DNA from: Saccoglossus kowalevskii
Lineage: Eukaryota > Hemichordata > Enteropneusta > Harrimaniidae
Assembly: GCF_000003605.2 (NCBI RefSeq)
Contig: NW_003136221.1
Location: 1-29,339 of the forward strand
Direction of reading: 5' to 3'
Length of the DNA stretch: 29,339 nucleotides
Position 1 is the first letter of the stretch. Each line of letters opens with the position of its first letter. The translations under genes and the position numbers were made by a program. Under the pieces are notes generated by a model that was not told the DNA's origin, made no database searches, and saw only the letters and a program-made list of their open reading frames with translations. Of this stretch, positions 10,566 to 24,682 are shown one piece after another.

Positions 10566-11050
10566 TATTTGATGTTTTCAGACTGGCTAACAAGCATTGA
10601 TTCATCAGTACATGAACATTCAATTGCAGCACTGCAATACAAAAGTACAAAACTAGATTTAGTATTTGATGTTTTCAGACTGGCTAACAAGCATTGATTC
10701 ATCAGTACATGAACATTCAATTGCAGCACTGCAATACAAAAGTACAAGACTAGATTTAGTATTTGATGTTTTCAGACTGGCTAACAAGCATTGATTCATC
10801 AGTACATGAACATTCAATTGCAGCACTGCAATACAAAAGTACAAAACTAGATTTAGTATTTGATGTTTTCAGACTGGCTAACAAGCATTGATTCATCAGT
10901 ACATGAACATTCAATTGCAGCACTGCAATACAAAAGTACAAGACTAGATTTAGTATTTGATGTTTTCAGACTGGCTAACAAGCATTGATTCATCAGTACA
11001 TGAACATTCAATTGCAGCACTGCAATACAAAAGTACAAAACTAGATTTAG
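10566..11050 (+). repeat. Dimeric alternation Aa/Ag
   Basis: Five type A monomers alternate a, g, a, g, a at the ACAAAACT/ACAAGACT position, giving a 194-bp period. A similar alternation is found at 19631-20212. Confidence 0.75.
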
Positions 11051-11147
11051 TATTTGATGTTTTCAGACTGGCTAACAAGCATTGATTCATCAGTACATGA
11101 ACATTCAATTGCAGCACTGCAATACAAAAGTACAAAACTAGATTTAG

Positions 11148-11731
11148 TATTTGATGTTTTCAGACTGGCTAACAAGCATTGATTCATCAGTACATGAACA
11201 TTCAATTGCAGCACTGCAATACAAAAGTACAAGACTAGATTTATAGTATTTGATGTTTTCAGACTGGCTAACGAGCTTTGTTTCATTAGTACATAAACAT
11301 TCAATTGCAGCACTGCAATACAAAAGTACAAAACTAGATTTAGTATTTGATGTTTTCAGACTGACTAACAAGCATTGATTCATCAGTACATGAACATTCA
11401 ATTGCAGCACTGCAATACAAAAGTACAAAACTAGATTTAGTATTTGATGTTTTCAGACTGGCTAACAAGCATTGATTCATCAGTACATGAACATTCAATT
11501 GCAGCACTGCAATACAAAAGTACAAAACTAGATTTAGTATTTGATGTTTTCAGACTGGCTAACAAGCATTGATTCATCAGTACATGAACATTCAATTGCA
11601 GCACTGCAATACAAAAGTACAAAACTAGATTTAGTATTTGATGTTTTCAGACTGGCTAACAAGCATTGATTCATCAGTACATGAACATTCAATTGCAGCA
11701 CTGCAATACAAAAGTACAAAACTAGATTTAG
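11148..11731 (+). repeat. Six-monomer string with private CTGACTAAC variant
   Basis: The order is Agt, Ca, A(a) with CTGACTAAC instead of CTGGCTAAC (changed base at 11364), then three Aa. The same order and the same otherwise unseen substitution (27532) occur at 27316-27899, exactly 16168 bp away. Confidence 0.85.
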
Positions 11732-12024
11732 TATTTGATGTTTTCAGACTGGCTAACGAGCTTTGATTCATCAGTACATGAACATTCAATTGCAGCACTG
11801 CAATACAAAAGTACAAGACTAGATTTAGTATTTGATGTTTTCAGACTGGCTAACAAGCATTGATTCATCAGTACATGAACATTCAATTGCAGCACTGCAA
11901 TACAAAAGTACAAAACTAGATTTAGTATTTGATGTTTTCAGACTGGCTAACAAGCATTGATTCATCAGTACATGAACATTCAATTGCAGCACTGCAATAC
12001 AAAAGTACAAAACTAGATTTAGTA

Positions 12025-12232
12025 CTGTAAAATGACTAATTTTCACTGGGTTTAAATTTCACTGATTTATCATTTCAGGCATATTCAGTGGGTTTTAAAT
12101 TCACGGTTTTATCATTTAGATAATGTGTTCTATGCTAAATTTTACATATTCATTGTGTTTTAATTTAGCGCATTTTTCCAGTCAGCGAAATAAGCTAAAT
12201 TAAAACCCAGTGAATAATTACCCCCTTTACAG
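12025..12232. mobile_element. MITE copy 3, complete, 208 bp
   Basis: This element has the same termini, TA duplication (12023-12024 and 12233-12234), orientation and monomer insertion point as the copy at 3145-3353. It differs only at two G/T run boundaries: CACTGGGTTT for CACTGGGGTTT, and GTGGGTTTTAAA for GTGGGGTTTAAA. The upstream monomers Bg-Aa-Aa match those before copy 2. There is no coding capacity. It was probably carried here by array duplication rather than by a new transposition. Confidence 0.88.
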
Positions 12233-12913
12233 TATTTGATGTTTTCAGACTGGCTAACAAGCATTGATTCATCAGTACATGAACATTCAATTGCAGCACT
12301 GCAATACAAAAGTACAAAACTAGATTTAGTATTTGATGTTTTCAGACTGGCTAACAAGCATTGATTCATCAGTACATGAACATTCAATTGCAGCACTGCA
12401 ATACAAAAGTACAAGACTAGATTTATAGTATTTGATGTTTTCAGACTGGCTAACAAGCATTGATTCATCAGTACATGAACATTCAATTGCAGCACTGCAA
12501 TACAAAAGTACAAGACTAGATTTAGTATTTGATGTTTTCAGACTGGCTAACAAGCATTGATTCATCAGTACATGAACATTCAATTGCAGCACTGCAATAC
12601 AAAAGTACAAGACTAGATTTAGTATTTGATGTTTTCAGACTGGCTAACAAGCATTGATTCATCAGTACATGAACATTCAATTGCAGCACTGCAATACAAA
12701 AGTACAAAACTAGATTTAGTATTTGATGTTTTCAGACTGGCTAACAAGCTTTGATTCATCAGTACATGAACATTCAATTGCAGCACTGCAATACAAAAGT
12801 ACAAAACTAGATTTAGTATTTGATGTTTTCAGACTGGCTAACAAGCATTGATTCATCAGTACATGAACATTCAATTGCAGCACTGCAATACAAAAGTACA
12901 AGACTAGATTTAG

Positions 12914-13598
12914 TATTTGATGTTTTCAGACTGGCTAACGAGCATTGATTCATCAGTACATGAACATTCAATTGCAGCACTGCAATACAAAAGTACAAGA
13001 CTAGATTTATAGTATTTGATGTTTTCAGACTGGCTAACAAGCTTTGATTCATCAGTACATAAACATTCAATTGCAGCACTGCAATACAAAAGTACAAAAC
13101 TAGATTTAGTATTTGATGTTTTCAGACTGGCTAACAAGCATTGATTCATCAGTACATGAACATTCAATTGCAGCACTGCAATACAAAAGTACAAGACTAG
13201 ATTTATAGTATTTGATGTTTTCAGACTGGCTAACAAGCTTTGATTCATCAGTACATAAACATTCAATTGCAGCACTGCAATACAAAAGTACAAGACTAGA
13301 TTTAGTATTTGATGTTTTCAGACTGGCTAACGAGCATTGATTCATCAGTACATGAACATTCAATTGCAGCACTGCAATACAAAAGTACAAGACTAGATTT
13401 ATAGTATTTGATGTTTTCAGACTGGCTAACAAGCTTTGATTCATCAGTACATGAACATTCAATTGCAGCACTGCAATACAAAAGTACAAGACTAGATTTA
13501 GTATTTGATGTTTTCAGACTGGCTAACAAGCATTGATTCATCAGTACATAAACATTCAATTGCAGCACTGCAATACAAAAGTACAAAACTAGATTTAG
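12914..13598 (+). repeat. Mixed segment with the only F-type monomers
   Basis: Monomers at 12914 and 13306 combine AACGAG with CATT, a recombinant between B-like and A-like types. They alternate with D, D' and A copies: Fgt, D'a, Agt, D'g, Fgt, Dg, Ea. The mosaic form suggests gene conversion between monomer types. Confidence 0.7.
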
Positions 13599-14667
13599 TA
13601 TTTGATGTTTTCAGACTGGCTAACAAGCTTTGATTCATCAGTACATGAACATTCAATTGCAGCACTGCAATACAAAAGTACAAGACTAGATTTAGTATTT
13701 GATGTTTTCAGACTGGCTAACAAGCATTGATTCATCAGTACATGAACATTCAATTGCAGCACTGCAATACAAAAGTACAAGACTAGATTTAGTATTTGAT
13801 GTTTTCAGACTGGCTAACAAGCATTGATTCATCAGTACATGAACATTCAATTGCAGCACTGCAATACAAAAGTACAAGACTAGATTTAGTATTTGATGTT
13901 TTCAGACTGGCTAACAAGCATTGATTCATCAGTACATGAACATTCAATTGCAGCACTGCAATACAAAAGTACAAGACTAGATTTAGTATTTGATGTTTTC
14001 AGACTGGCTAACAAGCATTGATTCATCAGTACATGAACATTCAATTGCAGCACTGCAATACAAAAGTACAAGACTAGATTTAGTATTTGATGTTTTCAGA
14101 CTGGCTAACAAGCATTGATTCATCAGTACATGAACATTCAATTGCAGCACTGCAATACAAAAGTACAAGACTAGATTTAGTATTTGATGTTTTCAGACTG
14201 GCTAACAAGCATTGATTCATCAGTACATGAACATTCAATTGCAGCACTGCAATACAAAAGTACAAAACTAGATTTAGTATTTGATGTTTTCAGACTGGCT
14301 AACAAGCATTGATTCATCAGTACATGAACATTCAATTGCAGCACTGCAATACAAAAGTACAAAACTAGATTTAGTATTTGATGTTTTCAGACTGGCTAAC
14401 AAGCATTGATTCATCAGTACATAAACATTCAATTGCAGCACTGCAATACAAAAGTACAAGACTAGATTTAGTATTTGATGTTTTCAGACTGGCTAACAAG
14501 CATTGATTCATCAGTACATGAACATTCAATTGCAGCACTGCAATACAAAAGTACAAGACTAGATTTATAGTATTTGATGTTTTCAGACTGGCTAACGAGC
14601 TTTGTTTCATCAGTACATGAACATTCAATTGCAGCACTGCAATACAAAAGTACAAGACTAGATTTAG

Positions 14668-15152
14668 TATTTGATGTTTTCAGACTGGCTAACAAGCTTT
14701 GATTCATCAGTACATGAACATTCAATTGCAGCACTGCAATACAAAAGTACAAAACTAGATTTAGTATTTGATGTTTTCAGACTGGCTAACAAGCATTGAT
14801 TCATCAGTACATGAACATTCAATTGCAGCACTGCAATACAAAAGTACAAAACTAGATTTAGTATTTGATGTTTTCAGACTGGCTAACAAGCTTTGATTCA
14901 TCAGTACATGAACATTCAATTGCAGCACTGCAATACAAAAGTACAAAACTAGATTTAGTATTTGATGTTTTCAGACTGGCTAACAAGCATTGATTCATCA
15001 GTACATGAACATTCAATTGCAGCACTGCAATACAAAAGTACAAAACTAGATTTAGTATTTGATGTTTTCAGACTGGCTAACAAGCTTTGATTCATCAGTA
15101 CATGAACATTCAATTGCAGCACTGCAATACAAAAGTACAAAACTAGATTTAG
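14668..15152 (+). repeat. Dimeric alternation Da/Aa
   Basis: Five monomers alternate D, A, D, A, D, all with the a suffix, giving a 194-bp period. D contains AAGCTT, so a HindIII site recurs every 194 bp here. Confidence 0.75.
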
Positions 15153-17291
15153 TATTTGATGTTTTCAGACTGGCTAACGAGCTTTGATTCATCAGTACAT
15201 GAACATTCAATTGCAGCACTGCAATACAAAAGTACAAGACTAGATTTAGTATTTGATGTTTTCAGACTGGCTAACAAGCATTGATTCATCAGTACATGAA
15301 CATTCAATTGCAGCACTGCAATACAAAAGTACAAAACTAGATTTAGTATTTGATGTTTTCAGACTGGCTAACGAGCTTTGTTTCATCAGTACATGAACAT
15401 TCAATTGCAGCACTGCAATACAAAAGTACAAAACTAGATTTAGTATTTGATGTTTTCAGACTGGCTAACAAGCATTGATTCATCAGTACATGAACATTCA
15501 ATTGCAGCACTGCAATACAAAAGTACAAAACTAGATTTAGTATTTGATGTTTTCAGACTGGCTAACGAGCTTTGATTCATCAGTACATGAACATTCAATT
15601 GCAGCACTGCAATACAAAAGTACAAGACTAGATTTAGTATTTGATGTTTTCAGACTGGCTAACGAGCTTTGATTCATCAGTACATGAACATTCAATTGCA
15701 GCACTGCAATACAAAAGTACAAAACTAGATTTAGTATTTGATGTTTTCAGACTGGCTAACAAGCATTGATTCATCAGTACATGAACATTCAATTGCAGCA
15801 CTGCAATACAAAAGTACAAGACTAGATTTAGTATTTGATGTTTTCAGACTGGCTAACAAGCATTGATTCATCAGTACATGAACACTTCAATTGCAGCACT
15901 GCAATACAAAAGTACAAGACTAGATTTAGTATTTGATGTTTTCAGACTGGCTAACAAGCTTTGATTCATCAGTACATGAACATTCAATTGCAGCACTGCA
16001 ATACAAAAGTACAAGACTAGATTTAGTATTTGATGTTTTCAGACTGGCTAACGAGCTTTGTTTCATCAGTACATGAACATTCAATTGCAGCACTGCAATA
16101 CAAAAGTACAAGACTAGATTTAGTATTTGATGTTTTCAGACTGGCTAACAAGCATTGATTCATCAGTACATGAACATTCAATTGCAGCACTGCAATACAA
16201 AAGTACAAGACTAGATTTATAGTATTTGATGTTTTCAGACTGGCTAACAAGCATTGATTCATCAGTACATGAACATTCAATTGCAGCACTGCAATACAAA
16301 AGTACAAGACTAGATTTATAGTATTTGATGTTTTCAGACTGGCTAACAAGCATTGATTCATCAGTACATGAACATTCAATTGCAGCACTGCAATACAAAA
16401 GTACAAAACTAGATTTAGTATTTGATGTTTTCAGACTGGCTAACAAGCTTTGATTCATCAGTACATGAACATTCAATTGCAGCACTGCAATACAAAAGTA
16501 CAAGACTAGATTTAGTATTTGATGTTTTCAGACTGGCTAACGAGCTTTGATTCATCAGTACATGAACATTCAATTGCAGCACTGCAATACAAAAGTACAA
16601 AACTAGATTTAGTATTTGATGTTTTCAGACTGGCTAACAAGCATTGATTCGTCAGTACATGAACATTCAATTGCAGCACTGCAATACAAAAGTACAAAAC
16701 TAGATTTAGTATTTGATGTTTTCAGACTGGCTAACAAGCTTTGATTCATCAGTACATGAACATTCAATTGCAGCACTGCAATACAAAAGTACAAAACTAG
16801 ATTTAGTATTTGATGTTTTCAGACTGGCTAACGAGCTTTGATTCATCAGTACATGAACATTCAATTGCAGCACTGCAATACAAAAGTACAAAACTAGATT
16901 TAGTATTTGATGTTTTCAGACTGGCTAACAAGCATTGATTCATCAGTACATGAACATTCAATTGCAGCACTGCAATACAAAAGTACAAAACTAGATTTAG
17001 TATTTGATGTTTTCAGACTGGCTAACAAGCATTGATTCATCAGTACATGAACATTCAATTGCAGCACTGCAATACAAAAGTACAAGACTAGATTTAGTAT
17101 TTGATGTTTTCAGACTGGCTAACAAGCATTGATTCATCAGTACATAAACATTCAATTGCAGCACTGCAATACAAAAGTACAAGACTAGATTTAGTATTTG
17201 ATGTTTTCAGACTGGCTAACAAGCATTGATTCATCAGTACATGAACATTCAATTGCAGCACTGCAATACAAAAGTACAAGACTAGATTTAG

Positions 17292-17780
17292 TATTTGATG
17301 TTTTCAGACTGGCTAACAAGCATTGATTCATCAGTACATGAACATTCAATTGCAGCACTGCAATACAAAAGTACAAGACTAGATTTATAGTATTTGATGT
17401 TTTCAGACTGGCTAACAAGCATTGATTCGTCAGTACATGAACATTCAATTGCAGCACTGCAATACAAAAGTACAAGACTAGATTTAGTATTTGATGTTTT
17501 CAGACTGGCTAACAAGCATTGATTCATCAGTACATGAACATTCAATTGCAGCACTGCAATACAAAAGTACAAGACTAGATTTATAGTATTTGATGTTTTC
17601 AGACTGGCTAACAAGCATTGATTCATCAGTACATGAACATTCAATTGCAGCACTGCAATACAAAAGTACAAGACTAGATTTAGTATTTGATGTTTTCAGA
17701 CTGGCTAACAAGCTTTGATTCATCAGTACATGAACATTCAATTGCAGCACTGCAATACAAAAGTACAAGACTAGATTTAG
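17292..17780 (+). repeat. Five-monomer string Agt-Ag-Agt-Ag-Dg, copy 1
   Basis: This 489-bp string is matched in order and length at 21183-21671, offset 3891 bp. The second monomer here carries TTCGTCAG (CpG at 17428), where the other copy has TTCATCAG. Confidence 0.75.
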
Positions 17781-18855
17781 TATTTGATGTTTTCAGACTG
17801 GCTAACAAGCATTGATTCATCAGTACATGAACATTCAATTGCAGCACTGCAATACAAAAGTACAAGACTAGATTTATAGTATTTGATGTTTTCAGACTGG
17901 CTAACAAGCATTGATTCATCAGTACATGAACATTCAATTGCAGCACTGCAATACAAAAGTACAAGACTAGATTTATAGTATTTGATGTTTTCAGACTGGC
18001 TAACGAGCTTTGTTTCATCAGTACATGAACATTCAATTGCAGCACTGCAATACAAAAGTACAAGACTAGATTTAGTATTTGATGTTTTCAGACTGGCTAA
18101 CAAGCATTGATTCATCAGTACATGAACATTCAATTGCAGCACTGCAATACAAAAGTACAAGACTAGATTTATAGTATTTGATGTTTTCAGACTGGCTAAC
18201 AAGCATTGATTCATCAGTACATGAACATTCAATTGCAGCACTGCAATACAAAAGTACAAGACTAGATTTATAGTATTTGATGTTTTCAGACTGGCTAACA
18301 AGCATTGATTCATCAGTACATGAACATTCAATTGCAGCACTGCAATACAAAAGTACAAGACTAGATTTAGTATTTGATGTTTTCAGACTGGCTAACAAGC
18401 ATTGATTCATCAGTACATGAACATTCAATTGCAGCACTGCAATACAAAAGTACAAGACTAGATTTAGTATTTGATGTTTTCAGACTGGCTAACAAGCTTT
18501 GATTCATCAGTACATGAACATTCAATTGCAGCACTGCAATACAAAAGTACAAGACTAGATTTAGTATTTGATGTTTTCAGACTGGCTAACAAGCTTTGAT
18601 TCATCAGTACATGAACATTCAATTGCAGCACTGCAATACAAAAGTACAAGACTAGATTTAGTATTTGATGTTTTCAGACTGGCTAACAAGCTTTGATTCA
18701 TCAGTACATGAACATTCAATTGCAGCACTGCAATACAAAAGTACAAAACTAGATTTAGTATTTGATGTTTTCAGACTGGCTAACAAGCTTTGATTCATCA
18801 GTACATGAACATTCAATTGCAGCACTGCAATACAAAAGTACAAGACTAGATTTAG

Positions 18856-19533
18856 TATTTGATGTTTTCAGACTGGCTAACGAGCTTTGATTCATCAGTA
18901 CATGAACATTCAATTGCAGCACTGCAATACAAAAGTACAAGACTAGATTTAGTATTTGATGTTTTCAGACTGGCTAACAAGCATTGATTCATCAGTACAT
19001 GAACATTCAATTGCAGCACTGCAATACAAAAGTACAAGACTAGATTTAGTATTTGATGTTTTCAGACTGGCTAACAAGCATTGATTCATCAGTACATGAA
19101 CATTCAATTGCAGCACTGCAATACAAAAGTACGAGACTAGATTTAGTATTTGATGTTTTCAGACTGGCTAACAAGCATTGATTCATCAGTACATGAACAT
19201 TCAATTGCAGCACTGCAATACAAAAGTACAAGACTAGATTTAGTATTTGATGTTTTCAGACTGGCTAACAAGCATTGATTCATCAGTACATGAACATTCA
19301 ATTGCAGCACTGCAATACAAAAGTACGAGACTAGATTTAGTATTTGATGTTTTCAGACTGGCTAACAAGCATTGATTCATCAGTACATGAACATTCATTT
19401 GCAGCACTGCATACAAAAGTACAAGACTAGATTTAGTATTTGATGTTTTCAGACTGGCTAACAAGCATTGATTCATCAGTACATGAACATTCAATTGCAG
19501 CACTGCAATACAAAAGTACAAAACTAGATTTAG
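18856..19533 (+). repeat. String Bg-Ag-AG-Ag-AG-Ag-Aa, second copy
   Basis: This matches 8808-9583 in order, including the alternate-monomer TACGAGACT at 19132 and 19326, but has one Ag monomer fewer. The monomer at 19341 has one missing A (GCATAC) and CATTTGC, and is 96 bp. Confidence 0.8.
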
Positions 19534-19630
19534 TATTTGATGTTTTCAGACTGGCTAACAAGCTTTGATTCGTCAGTACATGAACATTCAATTGCAGCAC
19601 TGCAATACAAAAGTACAAAACTAGATTTAG

Positions 19631-20212
19631 TATTTGATGTTTTCAGACTGGCTAACAAGCATTGATTCATCAGTACATGAACATTCAATTGCAGCACTGC
19701 AATACAAAAGTACAAGACTAGATTTAGTATTTGATGTTTTCAGACTGGCTAACAAGCATTGATTCATCAGTACATGAACATTCAATTGCAGCACTGCAAT
19801 ACAAAAGTACAAAACTAGATTTAGTATTTGATGTTTTCAGACTGGCTAACAAGCATTGATTCATCAGTACATGAACATTCAATTGCAGCACTGCAATACA
19901 AAAGTACAAGACTAGATTTAGTATTTGATGTTTTCAGACTGGCTAACAAGCATTGATTCATCAGTACATGAACATTCAATTGCAGCACTGCAATACAAAA
20001 GTACAAAACTAGATTTAGTATTTGATGTTTTCAGACTGGCTAACAAGCATTGATTCATCAGTACATGAACATTCAATTGCAGCACTGCAATACAAAAGTA
20101 CAAGACTAGATTTAGTATTTGATGTTTTCAGACTGGCTAACAAGCATTGATTCATCAGTACATGAACATTCAATTGCAGCACTGCAATACAAAAGTACAA
20201 AACTAGATTTAG
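19631..20212 (+). repeat. Dimeric alternation Ag/Aa, six monomers
   Basis: Type A monomers alternate g, a, g, a, g, a with a 194-bp period. The two rare H monomers (CATTGTTTC at 20213 and 20310) follow directly. Confidence 0.75.
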
Positions 20213-21182
20213 TATTTGATGTTTTCAGACTGGCTAACAAGCATTGTTTCATCAGTACATGAACATTCAATTGCAGCACTGCAATACAAAAGTACAAGAC
20301 TAGATTTAGTATTTGATGTTTTCAGACTGGCTAACAAGCATTGTTTCATCAGTACATGAACATTCAATTGCAGCACTGCAATACAAAAGTACAAGACTAG
20401 ATTTAGTATTTGATGTTTTCAGACTGGCTAACAAGCTTTGATTCATCAGTACATGAACATTCAATTGCAGCACTGCAATACAAAAGTACAAGACTAGATT
20501 TAGTATTTGATGTTTTCAGACTGGCTAACAAGCATTGATTCATCAGTACATGAACATTCAATTGCAGCACTGCAATACAAAAGTACAAAACTAGATTTAG
20601 TATTTGATGTTTTCAGACTGGCTAACAAGCATTGATTCATCAGTACATGAACATTCAATTGCAGCACTGCAATACAAAAGTACAAAACTAGATTTAGTAT
20701 TTGATGTTTTCAGACTGGCTAACAAGCATTGATTCATCAGTACATGAACATTCAATTGCAGCACTGCAATACAAAAGTACAAAACTAGATTTAGTATTTG
20801 ATGTTTTCAGACTGGCTAACGAGCTTTGATTCATCAGTACATGAACATTCAATTGCAGCACTGCAATACAAAAGTACAAAACTAGATTTAGTATTTGATG
20901 TTTTCAGACTGGCTAACAAGCTTTGATTCATCAGTACATGAACATTCAATTGCAGCACTGCAATACAAAAGTACAAAACTAGATTTAGTATTTGATGTTT
21001 TCAGACTGGCTAACAAGCATTGATTCATCAGTACATGAACATTCAATTGCAGCACTGCAATACAAAAGTACAAGACTAGATTTAGTATTTGATGTTTTCA
21101 GACTGGCTAACAAGCTTTGATTCATCAGTACATGAACATTCAATTGCAGCACTGCAATACAAAAGTACAAGACTAGATTTAG

Positions 21183-21671
21183 TATTTGATGTTTTCAGAC
21201 TGGCTAACAAGCATTGATTCATCAGTACATGAACATTCAATTGCAGCACTGCAATACAAAAGTACAAGACTAGATTTATAGTATTTGATGTTTTCAGACT
21301 GGCTAACAAGCATTGATTCATCAGTACATGAACATTCAATTGCAGCACTGCAATACAAAAGTACAAGACTAGATTTAGTATTTGATGTTTTCAGACTGGC
21401 TAACAAGCATTGATTCATCAGTACATGAACATTCAATTGCAGCACTGCAATACAAAAGTACAAGACTAGATTTATAGTATTTGATGTTTTCAGACTGGCT
21501 AACAAGCATTGATTCATCAGTACATGAACATTCAATTGCAGCACTGCAATACAAAAGTACAAGACTAGATTTAGTATTTGATGTTTTCAGACTGGCTAAC
21601 AAGCTTTGATTCATCAGTACATGAACATTCAATTGCAGCACTGCAATACAAAAGTACAAGACTAGATTTAG
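21183..21671 (+). repeat. Five-monomer string Agt-Ag-Agt-Ag-Dg, copy 2
   Basis: This has the same order and length as 17292-17780. It is followed by an E monomer at 21672, then a run of type A copies. Confidence 0.75.
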
Positions 21672-24600
21672 TATTTGATGTTTTCAGACTGGCTAACAAG
21701 CATTGATTCATCAGTACATAAACATTCAATTGCAGCACTGCAATACAAAAGTACAAGACTAGATTTAGTATTTGATGTTTTCAGACTGGCTAACAAGCAT
21801 TGATTCATCAGTACATGAACATTCAATTGCAGCACTGCAATACAAAAGTACAAGACTAGATTTAGTATTTGATGTTTTCAGACTGGCTAACAAGCATTGA
21901 TTCATCAGTACATGAACATTCAATTGCAGCACTGCAATACAAAAGTACAAGACTAGATTTAGTATTTGATGTTTTCAGACTGGCTAACAAGCATTGATTC
22001 ATCAGTACATGAACATTCAATTGCAGCACTGCAATACAAAAGTACAAGACTAGATTTAGTATTTGATGTTTTCAGACTGGCTAACAAGCATTGATTCATC
22101 AGTACATGAACATTCAATTGCAGCACTGCAATACAAAAGTACAAAACTAGATTTAGTATTTGATGTTTTCAGACTGGCTAACAAGCATTGATTCATCAGT
22201 ACATGAACATTCAATTGCAGCACTGCAATACAAAAGTACAAGACTAGATTTAGTATTTGATGTTTTCAGACTGGCTAACAAGCATTGATTCATCAGTACA
22301 TGAACATTCAATTGCAGCACTGCAATACAAAAGTACAAGACTAGATTTAGTATTTGATGTTTTCAGACTGGCTAACAAGCATTGATTCATCAGTACATGA
22401 ACATTCAATTGCAGCACTGCAATACAAAAGTACAAGACTAGATTTAGTATTTGATGTTTTCAGACTGGCTAACAAGCATTGATTCATCAGTACATGAACA
22501 TTCAATTGCAGCACTGCAATACAAAAGTACAAGACTAGATTTATAGTATTTGATGTTTTCAGACTGGCTAACAAGCTTTGATTCATCAGTACATGAACAT
22601 TCAATTGCAGCACTGCAATACAAAAGTACAAAACTAGATTTAGTATTTGATGTTTTCAGACTGGCTAACAAGCATTGATTCATCAGTACATAAACATTCA
22701 ATTGCAGCACTGCAATACAAAAGTACAAGACTAGATTTAGTATTTGATGTTTTCAGACTGGCTAACAAGCTTTGATTCATCAGTACATGAACATTCAATT
22801 GCAGCACTGCAATACAAAAGTACAAGACTAGATTTAGTATTTGATGTTTTCAGACTGGCTAACAAGCTTTGATTCATCAGTACATGAACATTCAATTGCA
22901 GCACTGCAATACAAAAGTACAAGACTAGATTTAGTATTTGATGTTTTCAGACTGGCTAACAAGCATTGATTCATCAGTACATGAACATTCAATTGCAGCA
23001 CTGCAATACAAAAGTACAAGACTAGATTTAGTATTTGATGTTTTCAGACTGGCTAACAAGCATTGATTCATCAGTACATGAACATTCAATTGCAGCACTG
23101 CAATACAAAAGTACAAAACTAGATTTAGTATTTGATGTTTTCAGACTGGCTAACAAGCATTGATTCATCAGTACATGAACATTCAATTGCAGCACTGCAA
23201 TACAAAAGTACAAAACTAGATTTAGTATTTGATGTTTTCAGACTGGCTAACAAGCTTTGATTCATCAGTACATGAACATTCAATTGCAGCACTGCAATAC
23301 AAAAGTACAAGACTAGATTTAGTATTTGATGTTTTCAGACTGGCTAACAAGCATTGATTCATCAGTACATGAACATTCAATTGCAGCACTGCAATACAAA
23401 AGTACAAGACTAGATTTAGTATTTGATGTTTTCAGACTGGCTAACAAGCATTGATTCATCAGTACATGAACATTCAATTGCAGCACTGCAATACAAAAGT
23501 ACAAAACTAGATTTAGTATTTGATGTTTTCAGACTGGCTAACAAGCATTGATTCATCAGTACATGAACATTCAATTGCAGCACTGCAATACAAAAGTACA
23601 AGACTAGATTTAGTATTTGATGTTTTCAGACTGGCTAACAAGCATTGATTCATCAGTACATGAACATTCAATTGCAGCACTGCAATACAAAAGTACAAGA
23701 CTAGATTTAGTATTTGATGTTTTCAGACTGGCTAACAAGCATTGATTCATCAGTACATGAACATTCAATTGCAGCACTGCAATACAAAAGTACAAGACTA
23801 GATTTAGTATTTGATGATTTCAGACTGGCTAACAAGCATTGTTTCATCAGTACATGAACATTCAATTGCAGCACTGCAATACAAAAGTACAAGACTAGAT
23901 TTAGTATTTGATGTTTTCAGACTGGCTAACAAGCATTGATTCATCAGTACATGAACATTCAATTGCAGCACTGCAATACAAAAGTACAAGACTAGATTTA
24001 GTATTTGATGTTTTCAGACTGGCTAACAAGCATTGATTCATCAGTACATGAACATTCAATTGCAGCACTGCAATACAAAAGTACAAAACTAGATTTAGTA
24101 TTTGATGTTTTCAGACTGGCTAACAAGCATTGATTCATCAGTACATGAACATTCAATTGCAGCACTGCAATACAAAAGTACAAGACTAGATTTAGTATTT
24201 GATGTTTTCAGACTGGCTAACAAGCATTGATTCGTCAGTACATGAACATTCAATTGCAGCACTGCAATACAAAAGTACAAGACTAGATTTAGTATTTGAT
24301 GTTTTCAGACTGGCTAACAAGCTTTGATTCGTCAGTACATGAACATTCAATTGCAGCACTGCAATACAAAAGTACAAGACTAGATTTATAGTATTTGATG
24401 TTTTCAGACTGGCTAACAAGCATTGATTCATCAGTACATGAACATTCAATTGCAGCACTGCAATACAAAAGTACAAGACTAGATTTAGTATTTGATGTTT
24501 TCAGACTGGCTAACAAGCTTTGTTTCATCAGTACATGAACATTCAATTGCAGCACTGCAATACAAAAGTACAAAACTAGATTTAGTATTTGATGTTTTCA

Positions 24601-24682
24601 GACTGGCTAACAAGCATTGATTCATCAGTACATGAACATTCAATTGCAGCACTGCAATACAAAAGTACAAAACTAGATTTAG

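Larger units (their letters stand above)
3354..12022 (+). repeat. Satellite block 2: 89 head-to-tail monomers
   Basis: The length fits 89 x 97 plus 17 TA-insert copies and net +2 from one-base indels. This block holds seven of the nine full C-type monomers in the window (3645, 4035, 5392, 6073, 7248 and 11247 among them, with 522 and 1494 in block 1 and 27415 in block 3), so C is concentrated in the first 12 kb. The last T-type copy is at 4326. A run of five or six type A(a) monomers lies at 6267-6751. Two monomers (5298 and 7345) are damaged by several one-base indels. It ends Bg-Aa-Aa before the third MITE, the same ending as block 1. No gene is visible. Confidence 0.96.
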
